Source of the DNA: a virus
IMG/VR virus record: IMGVR_UViG_3300036790_000209
Location: 1-51,261 of that record
Reading direction: 5' to 3' (one strand)
Length of the DNA: 51,261 nt
Positions 37,191 to 46,414 of this stretch are shown piece by piece. The position numbers and the translations under genes are program-made. The notes under the pieces were generated by a model. That model was not told where the DNA came from, made no database searches, and saw nothing but the letters and a program-made list of their open reading frames with translations. Each line of letters begins with the position of its first letter. Position 1 is the stretch's first letter.

Positions 37191-39739
37191 AACTACGATG
37201 GATTATTGGAACATGGACACTTTTGCTGTTATCGGCGATCCCTGCGCGGGCTCAATTTACGCAAGTCAGCGCGACGGTTACAGACCCCAACGGGGCTCCT
37301 TTCGCGAACGGCACATTCACCGCTCAATTCTATGATCCCGGCACCAGTGGTCAGCTTCCACTCATCAATGGTTCCACCTTTCAAAAGGTAATGGCCGGAT
37401 CGCTAACCTCTTTTGGTTCCTTTACCGTAACGCTGGCTGACAACAACTACGTAGCCACTTCATCCGGTGCCACAGGTACTCAATGGCGCTTCACGATCTG
37501 CTCGCAACCCTACACCACCCTTGGCGGCCGAACCTACTGCACCACCGTCTACCAGACCACTATCACCGGCGCATCGATGGACATCAGCGCGGGGATTGAC
37601 GCTAACGCTCCTACCCTCCCATCGACCAATGGCACCTATGTTTATGTCGGCCCGCTTTCAGGGATTCCAGCTACCTGCACGGTAAGCCAACTCTCTTTTA
37701 TTACCGATGCTGCCGCAGGCCAAAATGTTTACCTTTGCACCACGACGAATACCTGGACGCAACAATCAGGTGGTGGTGGAGGAGGCAATCCAGCCGGGAA
37801 CGTCGGCGACCTCCAAACCAAAGCCACCTCCACGACCTTTGGGGCTTCGCATATCAACGATTCGAACGGCGCAATGATCGCTTCGGAATCGCTCTCGATT
37901 GCAGGCCCACACCCTTTCGTGGACGTAAACGCGTATGGCGCGGACCCCACAGGGACGACTGACTCCACAACGGCGATTCAGACGGCGATTACCGCATCGT
38001 GCGCCAATTCAACGCATCCGACCATTCTTTTTAGCGGGCACTATAAAGTAAGCCAGCCGCAGACCCCTTCCACATCGCCCGTTTTCACGATCTGTAACGC
38101 GCTGACGTTGATGGGACTCTCCGACCCCACGGCGGATCAATTCGCCTTTGCACCCCAATCGCGGATTGTAGTGAGCGCCGGATCATCGCCTAACACGGCA
38201 CCAGTGTTCGATTTCGGAAACGAAAACACGCTTAAAAACATTGAAGTGGATGGCTACAACCAAGCCGTGAAAGCGGACGGCGCATTTATCAGCATCGACG
38301 GTTCGTGTTTGTCGTCGGCGGTAACCGGGCAGTCTTTAAATTCGCCCCTGGTGATCGACGGGAATTCGATCTGGATATGGGTGGAGAAGCATAGCTGCCT
38401 GGACAGCAATTCGGTATCCGTGCCGGACATGATCTTCAATTCCAACGACCCTAGCGGCGCGATGGGACTGTATTACATCCAAGACGTGCTGATGAGCGGC
38501 GGCGGCGTGGAGTGGCTCGCCACGGATGACACCACCTCAGGTGTAGCTGGCACCATGGAGTTCTCACGCATCCAGCAGGAAAACTGCGGATCGTCAAGCT
38601 TTCTGAGTTTTACCGGATCGGCTCCCACCGTAATCGGTCCGATCACCATGGATCAAGTAGGACAGGCGGACTGTTCTGGCGGCTACTTAGTGAACTATGA
38701 CGCGGGAGGGTCGATCAGCGGATTAACGATCAATCAAAGCTTGGGCGGATCAGGAGCCGTGGATATGCAGACCGGCTCCATCAGCGACTTTAAAGCGTCG
38801 CAGGGGAGCGGATTGATCGTTGGAAACGGCGGCGTTGCGCGCACAAATTCGAATGGATGGGATTATTACGTTCCAACTACCGCAGCAAATCGACTTCTCA
38901 ATGTCAGGAGCACTGGCGATTCAGGAGCCCCACTACTGCGCGGATTCTCGACTTCCTCATCATATGCATCACTGGCGCTCGACCCCACGTATGGATTGCT
39001 CCTGGGAGACGGCGCAAGCTACGGCTATAACGCGGGCATTGATGAGACCACGCAAGGCGATGCGGATGTCAGCTTCGCGGGGAACCTGCCGCCCACCGGA
39101 TTGACTGCCACGGCAACGACCGGTGGAACGCTCGCGGCGGGAACTTACTATATCTGGGTGCGAACGGTAAAGAGCGGCGCTCAATGCGCCTCTGCGGCAG
39201 GGAATGACGTATCCGCATTCTCGCAGGCTGCAAGCGTGGTGCTCAGCGGCTCGAACGATGCGATCGCCACAAGTTGGACTGCACCATTATTCGCGCCATA
39301 CTCTACCCCGCATTACTGTGAAGTATGGGCCAACACCGCCGTAGTTACCGGAAATGACGGCGTCAACTATGCAAACGTTGCAATCTCCAGTACGTCTTTC
39401 ACCTTGACCGGCTCTAATACGACCTGTTGCGGATACTCTTCAAGCCATCCCAACGTCGCCTATATGTACAGCGCGCATCGCTTCACGCCCGACGCGCTGG
39501 GAATCAACACGCTCACGCCCCAGTATGATCTGGATGTGGCGCACACGCTGGCCGCCAATTCCGGCATCCGCTCAACCGCCATCACGCTGACCGCCAACCA
39601 AGGATTGCTTGAGCCTCTTTCGACTCCTGGCAGTTCCAGCAGCACATGCACGGCAGGCCAGATATGGGCGGACGCAAGTTACGTATACGTATGCACGGCA
39701 ACCAACACGATCGAGCGGGCGGCACTCAGCACATTTTAG
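37187..39739 (+). CDS. Tail spike/fibre with Sec signal peptide and beta-helix, 850 aa
   Basis: Residues 1-22 form a classic signal peptide (basic KLRW, hydrophobic core TLLLLSAIP, cleavage-like ARAQ). The mature part begins with a beta domain (TVTDPNGAPFANGTFTAQFY) typical of secreted proteins. From about residue 245 (FVDVNAYGADPTGTTDSTTA) it is a pectate-lyase-type right-handed beta-helix, as in phage depolymerase spikes. A later Fn3-like domain matches those at 28460 and 29954. It probably binds or degrades surface polysaccharide. A secretion signal on a tail protein is unexpected. Confidence 0.7.
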   Translation: MKLRWIIGTWTLLLLSAIPARAQFTQVSATVTDPNGAPFANGTFTAQFYDPGTSGQLPLINGSTFQKVMAGSLTSFGSFTVTLADNNYVATSSGATGTQWRFTICSQPYTTLGGRTYCTTVYQTTITGASMDISAGIDANAPTLPSTNGTYVYVGPLSGIPATCTVSQLSFITDAAAGQNVYLCTTTNTWTQQSGGGGGGNPAGNVGDLQTKATSTTFGASHINDSNGAMIASESLSIAGPHPFVDVNAYGADPTGTTDSTTAIQTAITASCANSTHPTILFSGHYKVSQPQTPSTSPVFTICNALTLMGLSDPTADQFAFAPQSRIVVSAGSSPNTAPVFDFGNENTLKNIEVDGYNQAVKADGAFISIDGSCLSSAVTGQSLNSPLVIDGNSIWIWVEKHSCLDSNSVSVPDMIFNSNDPSGAMGLYYIQDVLMSGGGVEWLATDDTTSGVAGTMEFSRIQQENCGSSSFLSFTGSAPTVIGPITMDQVGQADCSGGYLVNYDAGGSISGLTINQSLGGSGAVDMQTGSISDFKASQGSGLIVGNGGVARTNSNGWDYYVPTTAANRLLNVRSTGDSGAPLLRGFSTSSSYASLALDPTYGLLLGDGASYGYNAGIDETTQGDADVSFAGNLPPTGLTATATTGGTLAAGTYYIWVRTVKSGAQCASAAGNDVSAFSQAASVVLSGSNDAIATSWTAPLFAPYSTPHYCEVWANTAVVTGNDGVNYANVAISSTSFTLTGSNTTCCGYSSSHPNVAYMYSAHRFTPDALGINTLTPQYDLDVAHTLAANSGIRSTAITLTANQGLLEPLSTPGSSSSTCTAGQIWADASYVYVCTATNTIERAALSTF

Positions 39740-39754
39740 CGGAAGGGAGGTTCG

Positions 39755-41989
39755 ATGAAGCTCAAACTAAGCGCGCTCTTGTTGTTCATCCTCCTGATGG
39801 GAGGGTGGCAGGCAGCCGAAGCGCAGTATCTCGGTGGAGGTTCAATTACTGCTTCAGGGAGTGGATGCGTCACTACAAACTGCGTATTCGGTAACCTTGG
39901 GCAGGATACCGCAAGCGTTTCCTTTACCGTGTCTGGAACCTATAGCGGAACCCTGCAATTCGAAGTTAGTCAAGACGGCACGCACTTTGTTAATATCAAT
40001 GCATACCCTCCAAACAGCACCACGGCGGTTACCGGCACGACCGGCACTGGTACTTGGACCGCGGGAGTCGCCGGGATGACCATCTTCCGCATTCGCTGTT
40101 CAGCTTACACTAGTGGAACAGCTTTGGTGACCATCAATGGGTCTCATGCGGTAGCAACTTCCACCATTACCGCTGGTGGTGGAGGGGGCGGCGGAGGAAG
40201 TTACTATCAAACAATCGAGAATGATGGTTCAGCGCAGGACCAGGAACCTGCGTTGAATCTCATTCCCGGCAGCAACGTCACTTTGGGATTCACCGATACC
40301 CCCGGGGTGTCAACTAATGTGACAGTGAATGCGAGTGGAGGCGGCGGCGATACGATCACAAGCCCCAATAGCACGCTGGCCGTGGGAGGAACCTCGACGA
40401 ATACGACCCTAGACCTGGAAGGCGCTGCCGGGAAAATTATGGCCGGGGCCACTCCCGCATTGACCCCCACGCCGACGCTAGGGGTAAGCGGAACGGCCGG
40501 TAATATTTCATTCTTCCCCGCTTCCGGCAACTTTGAGACCACCCTTGGAAGCGCTGCCACGGCCAGTAATACGATCTTGTTCCCCGCCACGGTCCCGACA
40601 ACCCTTTATGGCTTCCATTGCGTCGTTGCGAGCACAACTTGCACGCTGACGAGTAACGGTTATGCGTACAATGCGATCCCCATCGCAGACCTCGCGAGTT
40701 CGGCGATTACCATTGCCGGTACTTCCGTGTCGCTCGGCGGTTCCACATCGTCGCTGCCTTCTCCGGGCGTCATTGGCGGAACGACTCCCGCAGCCATTAC
40801 CGGAACGACGCTCACAGCCAACACATCGATTACCGACAGCGGGCTCACCGCCTCCTTGCCGATCTGCACGACATCCGGTAAGGTTCTCAGCTCAACCTGC
40901 ACGGCCTTGGTAACCATCGCCGATCTAAATGCCAGCGGCACTCCAGGCAGCACCACCTACCTGCGAGGAGACGGAAGCTGGAGCACCCCGTCAGGTAGCG
41001 GAACGGTCAATAGCGGAACATCCGGGCAGGATTCCTATTACGCATCCACTGGAGCGGCCGTCAGCGGAATCAATACCGCAGGCGGCGGCTCAAACCCGCT
41101 GTGGGGTTCGATTACCTCTCTTGCGCAAGGGCAACAGATATGCGCCGACGCGACACCCAAGCTTATCAATTGCACGCCGGGGGTGGTGCCTAATCCGCAG
41201 ACCGGCACGACTTATCCAGTGGTGCAGGGGGACAACGGGAAGTACCTAAGCTTCTCCAATGCGTCCTCGATTGCCGTAACAGTTCCCTCGGCTGCGAGCT
41301 TAAGCGCTAACTTCGCCTTTCGCGCCTGCGACATCGGGACGGGGACCGCAACCCTCACGCCCACTACCTCCACGATCAGCTACACGACCGGAAACTCCTA
41401 CACTTCGGCTGCCTCCAGCATGGCGCTGACGACCGGCGAATGCGCCAACGTCTATAGCGACAACACGAATTATTTTGCCAATCAGACCATCGGCGGCAGC
41501 GGGACCGGACTCTCTGGAATGACGAGTGGTCAGGTTCCTGTTGCAGCGTCCGCCACTACCGTCACGTCTTCAAAGGCCCTGGCAGGCAGCGGCTCTGGGA
41601 TCACCACCGGCCCGACAAGCGCGACCTCGCTCGACGTGGCGGAGATGACCGGAACAAGTGGACAGATCGCTGATGGCGGCGTATTGGTCTCCAAGCTGAC
41701 GCAAACGATTTGCAGCGGGACAATTGCGTTGGGAACCTCGGCCATCGCATCGGGTGCGGCGGCTACCACAGTCACAGCCACATGCACCGGCCTCGCCACC
41801 ACCGACACGATGATGCTCTCCTTCAATGGCAGCCCACTTGCCGTCACCGGCTACGTGCCGAGCGCCAGTGGCATGCTGACAATCATCGACTGGCCCACAT
41901 CGAATACGATTAACGTGTCCGTGGTGAACAACACAGCTTCCAGCGTCACGCCGGGAGCCATCACGCTGAATTACCGGGTGACCCGGTGA
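39755..41989 (+). CDS. Fibre-like repetitive protein with signal peptide, 744 aa
   Basis: A signal peptide (KLKLSALLLFILLMGGWQAA, then EAQ) is followed by a beta domain (CVFGNLGQDTASVSFTVSGT) and a long Gly/Thr/Ser-rich region of short beta repeats. Phrases such as GTPGSTTYLRGDGSWSTPSG are typical of trimeric tail-fibre shafts. GGAAGGGAGG precedes the start. It is likely a receptor-binding fibre or a secreted surface protein; repeats make it prone to recombination. Confidence 0.65.
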   Translation: MKLKLSALLLFILLMGGWQAAEAQYLGGGSITASGSGCVTTNCVFGNLGQDTASVSFTVSGTYSGTLQFEVSQDGTHFVNINAYPPNSTTAVTGTTGTGTWTAGVAGMTIFRIRCSAYTSGTALVTINGSHAVATSTITAGGGGGGGGSYYQTIENDGSAQDQEPALNLIPGSNVTLGFTDTPGVSTNVTVNASGGGGDTITSPNSTLAVGGTSTNTTLDLEGAAGKIMAGATPALTPTPTLGVSGTAGNISFFPASGNFETTLGSAATASNTILFPATVPTTLYGFHCVVASTTCTLTSNGYAYNAIPIADLASSAITIAGTSVSLGGSTSSLPSPGVIGGTTPAAITGTTLTANTSITDSGLTASLPICTTSGKVLSSTCTALVTIADLNASGTPGSTTYLRGDGSWSTPSGSGTVNSGTSGQDSYYASTGAAVSGINTAGGGSNPLWGSITSLAQGQQICADATPKLINCTPGVVPNPQTGTTYPVVQGDNGKYLSFSNASSIAVTVPSAASLSANFAFRACDIGTGTATLTPTTSTISYTTGNSYTSAASSMALTTGECANVYSDNTNYFANQTIGGSGTGLSGMTSGQVPVAASATTVTSSKALAGSGSGITTGPTSATSLDVAEMTGTSGQIADGGVLVSKLTQTICSGTIALGTSAIASGAAATTVTATCTGLATTDTMMLSFNGSPLAVTGYVPSASGMLTIIDWPTSNTINVSVVNNTASSVTPGAITLNYRVTR

Positions 41990-42606
41990 TCCGCAGACTT
42001 GCATCCATTGCCCTCCTCCTGGGCCTGATCGCGCTAGGAATGCGAGCGCATCAACTTAGCGGTCCGATGTTTCCCGGCCCGGGAATGCCAGCGTCCAGTG
42101 GAAGCTACACCGGGATCACCTGTCAAAACTCCACCACGCATGATACGAACGACGGCGGTGGAGACACTACGGCTACGGTTGGAAACTACTGTACAACGGG
42201 AAACGATCCATCTGGCTATACACTGACTAATTTGAATGCCGATTTGCGTGTGGCGGCGCTGAGCACGCTTTATTTAGCTCTCTATACCGACACCACCAGC
42301 GGATGCACGGGAAGCGTCCCGCATTGTCAAAACACGCTAATCTGCGATGCCTCCCTCGGCCCTAGTATAATCGTAGGAACGAATTCCGTGCTCCCCACTG
42401 GATGCGGGACGCTCGCCGCCAATACGATTTATTGGATAAATTACCAAACAGGGGACGGAACTGATGCCCTGGGAGTTAATTCAACAGGACCAACGGACTT
42501 GCCATGGAGAAGCGGTACAACAGCCGGAACCTGGCCCAGCCCATTCGCGGCGGATAACGCAGACAACGTAGACGACCAACTTTGGATGACAGGGACCAAC
42601 AATTAA
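41986..42606 (+). CDS. Secreted/fibre-accessory protein with signal peptide, 206 aa, GTG start
   Basis: The GTG overlaps the upstream stop. The N-terminus MIRRLASIALLLGLIALGMR is signal-peptide-like. The rest is beta-rich with about eight cysteines (TGITCQNSTTHDTNDGGGDT; TSGCTGSVPHCQNTLICDAS) that could form disulfides outside the cytoplasm. Third of four adjacent signal-bearing genes. No family recognised. Confidence 0.6.
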   Translation: MIRRLASIALLLGLIALGMRAHQLSGPMFPGPGMPASSGSYTGITCQNSTTHDTNDGGGDTTATVGNYCTTGNDPSGYTLTNLNADLRVAALSTLYLALYTDTTSGCTGSVPHCQNTLICDASLGPSIIVGTNSVLPTGCGTLAANTIYWINYQTGDGTDALGVNSTGPTDLPWRSGTTAGTWPSPFAADNADNVDDQLWMTGTNN

Positions 42607-44567
42607 TGCGTCGATGTCTCCTGTTGGCTCTGATCCTTGCCGCGCCAATCACCCATGCGCAATCCGTATTCCCAGGGCAGAGCGGTGATCCGGTAGGATA
42701 TGCGGCCATCGGCTCGCTGGGAACGTCGGCGTGTCCGTCAGTCACCAGCGGAACGTCCGGCAGTCCAAACTTCATCTCTAACTGTAAATACAGCACGTGT
42801 CCGTCGCTGACTGGAATCTCCTACGTGGTGTTTATGTCCGTGGATTTCAACTGCGGGACGGACACTCTAACCGTGGACGGCAGCCACATCACCTTCTACG
42901 GCTCGCGCATACAGTCAAACAACTCCTGCACAACAGGCTGCTTCGGCGTTAATACCTATGTGACGGGCGCCTACGAGACTTTCATGTACACGTCGATCAC
43001 GCCGCTCGCGTCCCAAAACGCGACTCCTCCCGGCTACACATGGCCGTCGGCGGGAGCGGGCGAGAATACGACCGATTGCACATCAGACGCCTATTGTACG
43101 CCGGGGGCACACAGTTATCAGTACGGCATCCAGCTAGGTTCATCCGCCGCGCAGCATGTTTACATCGACCACGCCGACGTGTGGGGCTTTGGAAATTCCA
43201 TTGACCTGTATCAAGCTACCGTTGGACCCACCACGATCGCGGGCAGTCAGATTCACGATGCCGCCGACCCGGACACTTACAGTTACCACACCGACGGCCC
43301 GGGCTATCTAAACAGCGGCGCGGGCGTCAACAACGTCATCGTTCAGGGGAACACAATTGCTTCGCTTGGGAACACCAACGGGATTGCATTCCAGGCGGCC
43401 ACGAGCGGTTATAGCGGACTGCTTATCAATTTTAACTACCTCAGCGGCTTCGGTAAAAACTTCGCCGGCTGCGATCCAGGCTCGACGCCCTGCACCAACT
43501 CGACGGCCTACGGCAACGTCTTTGGCACCGATGTGATGCCTTACTACGGCCCGAATTACGGCTGGCAGGGGGGCACAAATTCCGTGTGGGCCTGCAACAA
43601 AATTGCTTTCGCCACGGGCACCACATGGACCGGCGGCGACGGCTGGACGCCCGTTTCGGGCGACAATGGGAAATACTGGCTCTATAGTTCAGATAGCGCG
43701 CCCAGCAGCTCGACCGACCAAGGAGGCAATACTATCTGCGGAATTTTGAATCCAGGCGATCTTGCTTTCAAGGCGGAAGGAACAGGCACAACTTCATCGG
43801 CCCAGACCGTCACGTTGACCAACGGGAACAGCGCCACGCTGACCATCAGTTCGGTGGCGCTCGAAACGGGAACGCAGTTTACGATCTCAGCCAACACCTG
43901 CGGATCATCGCTCACGTCTGGAAGCAGCTGCACGATTTCAGTCGAGTTCACCCCCGGCGCGCAGGGTCCGCAAACCGATCAGTTGCAGATCACCGACAAC
44001 TCGCCGTCATCCAGCAGCCCCGAATTCGTGCCGCTGATCGGACTGGGCACGAGTGGCAGCGGTTCAGCCAGCACTCCCACGTTCTCTCCGGGCGCGGGGA
44101 CGTATGTCGGAACGCAAACGGTCGCAATTTCTACCTCGGCAGGAACAGTGATCTGTTGGAACACGACAGGCTCGCCAGCCACGAACGGCGCGACCGGCTG
44201 CACCACTGGAACGCTCATCAGCGGGACATCGGGGAATATTACCGTATCGTCCAGCGAGACAGTCTACGCCGTGGCGGGCGGAACGGGATATACGGACAGT
44301 TCGGCAGGCAGCGCGGCCTATGTGATTGTGACCATCCCCGCGACGCCTAACATGAATATGTTAGCAATGTTTGGGAGGGATGGTAAACCTTTTAGCCTTA
44401 GTGGGTTCGTGCTCTCCGGTGACGGCGAAGCGCAGCACGCAGTAGGACGCCACGATAACCACGAAAATCAGGAATGGCATGTCATTTCTCCTATCGATCA
44501 AATTGTGGGCATACAGAATAGCACACTTTCTGGATTGAGCGCGCTGCTATTTGGTGTCCCCTGGTGA
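42606..44567 (+). CDS. Secreted beta-helix fibre with Hydin-like and chitobiase-C-like domains, 653 aa
   Basis: The ATG overlaps the previous stop (TAATG); a signal peptide (MRRCLLLALILAAPITHAQS) follows. The body is a parallel beta-helix of pectate-lyase type (HVYIDHADVWGFGNSIDLYQ). Then come an ASPM/SPD-2/Hydin-type Ig domain (SAQTVTLTNGNSATLTISSV) and a chitobiase/hexosaminidase C-terminal-like domain (STPTFSPGAGTYVGTQTVAI). Such domains are common in secreted bacterial proteins. The last 70 residues run antisense through a small minus-strand gene and look unlike the rest, so the original C-terminus may be lost. Confidence 0.65.
   Translation: MRRCLLLALILAAPITHAQSVFPGQSGDPVGYAAIGSLGTSACPSVTSGTSGSPNFISNCKYSTCPSLTGISYVVFMSVDFNCGTDTLTVDGSHITFYGSRIQSNNSCTTGCFGVNTYVTGAYETFMYTSITPLASQNATPPGYTWPSAGAGENTTDCTSDAYCTPGAHSYQYGIQLGSSAAQHVYIDHADVWGFGNSIDLYQATVGPTTIAGSQIHDAADPDTYSYHTDGPGYLNSGAGVNNVIVQGNTIASLGNTNGIAFQAATSGYSGLLINFNYLSGFGKNFAGCDPGSTPCTNSTAYGNVFGTDVMPYYGPNYGWQGGTNSVWACNKIAFATGTTWTGGDGWTPVSGDNGKYWLYSSDSAPSSSTDQGGNTICGILNPGDLAFKAEGTGTTSSAQTVTLTNGNSATLTISSVALETGTQFTISANTCGSSLTSGSSCTISVEFTPGAQGPQTDQLQITDNSPSSSSPEFVPLIGLGTSGSGSASTPTFSPGAGTYVGTQTVAISTSAGTVICWNTTGSPATNGATGCTTGTLISGTSGNITVSSSETVYAVAGGTGYTDSSAGSAAYVIVTIPATPNMNMLAMFGRDGKPFSLSGFVLSGDGEAQHAVGRHDNHENQEWHVISPIDQIVGIQNSTLSGLSALLFGVPW
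44361..44480 (-). CDS. Antisense small membrane protein, 39 aa
   Basis: MPFLIFVVIVASYCVLRFAV forms a transmembrane helix; a basic tail (TGEHEPTKAKRFTIPPKHC) follows. AGGAG lies seven bases before the ATG. It is the only minus-strand gene inside the late block and overlaps the 3' part of the fibre gene, suggesting insertion of a small gene that shortened the fibre. Confidence 0.5.
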   Translation of the reverse strand: MPFLIFVVIVASYCVLRFAVTGEHEPTKAKRFTIPPKHC

Positions 44568-44745
44568 GTTTTTGCCATTTACCTGCAACTGGCGGCACGG
44601 GGCGGGACAATGCAAGGGACTCGGCACGCGGACAGTCGAAAGCGGGTTGATGTACTGCCAAGAGCATTACGAAGCAGTGCTGAGGCTGCGAAAATGGGTA
44701 CTCGACTATTTTGAGTGGGTGCGGCAAAGGAACATCCGGGATTGA
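44551..44745 (+). CDS. Small zinc-finger-like protein, 64 aa
   Basis: Cys and His residues are arranged as C-x3-H-x4-C (TCNWRHGAGQCKGLG), followed by YCQEHYEAVLRL (C-x2-H), a treble-clef-like pattern. The start is uncertain: a TTG/GTG pair with no clear ribosome binding site. The helical C-terminus (WVLDYFEWVRQRNIRD) may dimerise. Lies at the start of the lysis-type region. Confidence 0.5.
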   Translation: MVSPGEFLPFTCNWRHGAGQCKGLGTRTVESGLMYCQEHYEAVLRLRKWVLDYFEWVRQRNIRD

Positions 44746-44769
44746 TCTAAATACACAGGAGGGGTAGAC

Positions 44770-44973
44770 ATGCATCATCACTGGATCAGCCAAGGGATCG
44801 GATACGGGGCAGCCGGGATGTGGGTTCTGTCATCCGCGGTAACCACAATGCCGCCGTATACCGGATCGAATTACGGCATGAAGTGGCTCTATGCATTCTT
44901 GCACCTGCTAGCTGCTAATCTCGACAAGGTGCACATCCCCGGAAGCGCTGGCGACAAGACTGCGCAGCCGTGA
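44770..44973 (+). CDS. Small membrane protein, 67 aa
   Basis: AGGAGGGG precedes the ATG. A Gly/Ala-rich hydrophobic segment (GIGYGAAGMWVLSSAVTTM) and a second one (MKWLYAFLHLLAANLDKV) give one or two membrane helices. Position before the DUF5675-like gene suggests a holin-like part, although a virion-associated membrane protein is possible. Confidence 0.6.
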   Translation: MHHHWISQGIGYGAAGMWVLSSAVTTMPPYTGSNYGMKWLYAFLHLLAANLDKVHIPGSAGDKTAQP

Positions 44974-45269
44974 CGCGCTTCACTCTTCACGATGAGAAGG
45001 ACAAAGTGCCGCATATGGTTCCCGAGATTTGGCGCTACATCGCGATTCTGGTGATCGGCATCCTCTGTGGAGGGGCACCGGAATATGCGGTGATGACCAT
45101 GGATACCCATAATGCGATTACGGTCCCCATCGTGGACCATGAAATCGACGTGAAGAATGCGGCGTTACAGCAGGAACTCGAAGACATGAAAGAACAGTTG
45201 TCGTCCATCGAGGGCAAGGTAGACGGCTTGGTGACATTTGAATACCAAGGGAATCGACACGGAAAATGA
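44970..45269 (+). CDS. Membrane/coiled-coil protein, 99 aa, GTG start
   Basis: The GTG overlaps the upstream stop. One transmembrane helix (YIAILVIGILCGGAPEYAVM) is followed by a coiled coil (AALQQELEDMKEQLSSIEGK). This topology fits an inner-membrane spanin subunit or a holin partner. It is coupled to the DUF5675-like gene by a four-base overlap. Confidence 0.6.
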   Translation: MTRFTLHDEKDKVPHMVPEIWRYIAILVIGILCGGAPEYAVMTMDTHNAITVPIVDHEIDVKNAALQQELEDMKEQLSSIEGKVDGLVTFEYQGNRHGK

Positions 45270-45685
45270 AGCTGACCCTGCAACGCCGAGCGTTCGATTC
45301 CGCCGGTACGCCTGGGCAGCTATCGGTCAATGGCCGGTCATTCTGCTTCACCCTCGAACGGGCTAAAGATGACGCGGTCCATCCCTGCATTCCAGCGGGC
45401 GTTTACCGGATTTTGTTGCAGAATTCACCCCACTTTGGTAGGTTAATGCCGCATTTACAGGACATTCCAGGCCGCACAGACATTTTGATCCACTGGGGCA
45501 ACTACGTCATGGACTCGGAAGGGTGCATTTTGGTGGGCATAGACCCCGCGATGAAGGGCATGGCTGGGTATTTTCTAGGCCTGTCGCGGGCCGCCTTTGA
45601 TGATCTTTGGAAGCAACTCGAACCCGCGCAAGAGGCGGGAATTGAAATCGAAGTAATCAACGCGCCGACGGAGGCGCAATCCTGA
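45266..45685 (+). CDS. DUF5675-like lysis-region protein, 139 aa
   Basis: Family features in order: GQLSVNGRSFCFTLERAKDD, CIPAGVYRILLQNSPHFGRL, then ILIHWGNYVMDSEGCILVGI, the His and GC active-site-like signature. DUF5675 proteins are frequent in phages near lysis genes and resemble L,D-transpeptidase-like domains; activity is not proven. Likely role: cell-wall degradation at lysis. Confidence 0.8.
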   Translation: MKLTLQRRAFDSAGTPGQLSVNGRSFCFTLERAKDDAVHPCIPAGVYRILLQNSPHFGRLMPHLQDIPGRTDILIHWGNYVMDSEGCILVGIDPAMKGMAGYFLGLSRAAFDDLWKQLEPAQEAGIEIEVINAPTEAQS

Positions 45686-45698
45686 GGAGGGAACCAAA

Positions 45699-45986
45699 AT
45701 GGCGAATATAGCGGCTGTGGTTATTGGAGACGTAGAGGTAGGCGCGGAGAAGGTGCTGGACTGGCTCAAGGATGCCGGGAAAGTGGTTACCAAGGCAGGA
45801 GCGGCTGAGCCCCAAGTGATCGCCGCACTCGGCACGCTGCTGGGAGCGGTGGGGATTGCAGTGGCGGACACGGCGGCGGATGCGGCGGCCCCATCGTTCG
45901 CACTGACCTCGGAGACCTTTAACGCAGTCAAGGCGGTGTGGCCGGACATCACCGCGTTCATGGCCACGCTGGGTGTGAAGCTCTGA
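45699..45986 (+). CDS. Hydrophobic holin-like protein, 95 aa
   Basis: The ribosome binding site GAGGAGGG is strong. The amphipathic N-terminal helix (GDVEVGAEKVLDWLKDAGKV) is followed by an Ala/Gly/Val-rich hydrophobic stretch (VIAALGTLLGAVGIAVADTA). It directly follows the DUF5675-like gene. A holin or membrane-associated virion protein is possible. Confidence 0.6.
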   Translation: MANIAAVVIGDVEVGAEKVLDWLKDAGKVVTKAGAAEPQVIAALGTLLGAVGIAVADTAADAAAPSFALTSETFNAVKAVWPDITAFMATLGVKL

Positions 45987-45997
45987 TCGGCACCAAC

Positions 45998-46318
45998 ATG
46001 AGCGACACGCCGCTAACTCCAACCCAACTGTCTGTCGCCGAACTGCGCGCCGCCAAAGAAGGCTACGCTCATCGCGTGCTGGTGGGATTCGATCAGTTTG
46101 TAGGCTCCATCTTGGGCGAGCAGAACGATCAAACCATATCCTCGCAGACGGAAATCGACGCGCACAAGAAAGTCTGGTTCCACGCCTTCGCGGTTGCGCT
46201 GAATGATGGACTAGACCTGATACAGAAGTCTCATGGCCAGTTAGCTCAGGCCGGGGACGTAGAACGGGCCAAAGAAGCGATTGCCACCGATACGAAGGCG
46301 CTCGATCAGGGCCATTGA
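45998..46318 (+). CDS. Conserved-looking lysis-region hypothetical protein, 106 aa
   Basis: MSDTPLTPTQLSVAELRAAK starts the protein. FDQFVGSILGEQNDQTISSQ and WFHAFAVALNDGLDLIQKSH are familiar from small phage proteins near lysis genes, in which (F/L)DQF...G...ETIS precedes a helical HG end. Function unknown. The start at 45998 is chosen over an upstream ATG inside the preceding gene. Confidence 0.65.
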   Translation: MSDTPLTPTQLSVAELRAAKEGYAHRVLVGFDQFVGSILGEQNDQTISSQTEIDAHKKVWFHAFAVALNDGLDLIQKSHGQLAQAGDVERAKEAIATDTKALDQGH

Positions 46319-46366
46319 TCTTGCCGGGACCGCTGATACCGGCAGGGACGGAGGGTATCTGGCTGG

Positions 46367-46407
46367 GGCTCGCGTTCTGCCGCTGGGAAAGCAAGAGGAC
46401 GCGAGCC
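46367..46407 (+). terminator. Hairpin with short T-tract before the last late gene
   Basis: GGCTCGCGT (46367-46375) and ACGCGAGCC (46399-46407) form a perfect 9-bp stem with a 23-base loop, followed by TTTCCTT and then the next ATG at 46415. It may be an attenuator; the only purine-rich sequence for the next gene (AGAGG) lies in the loop. Confidence 0.45.
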
Positions 46408-46414
46408 TTTCCTT

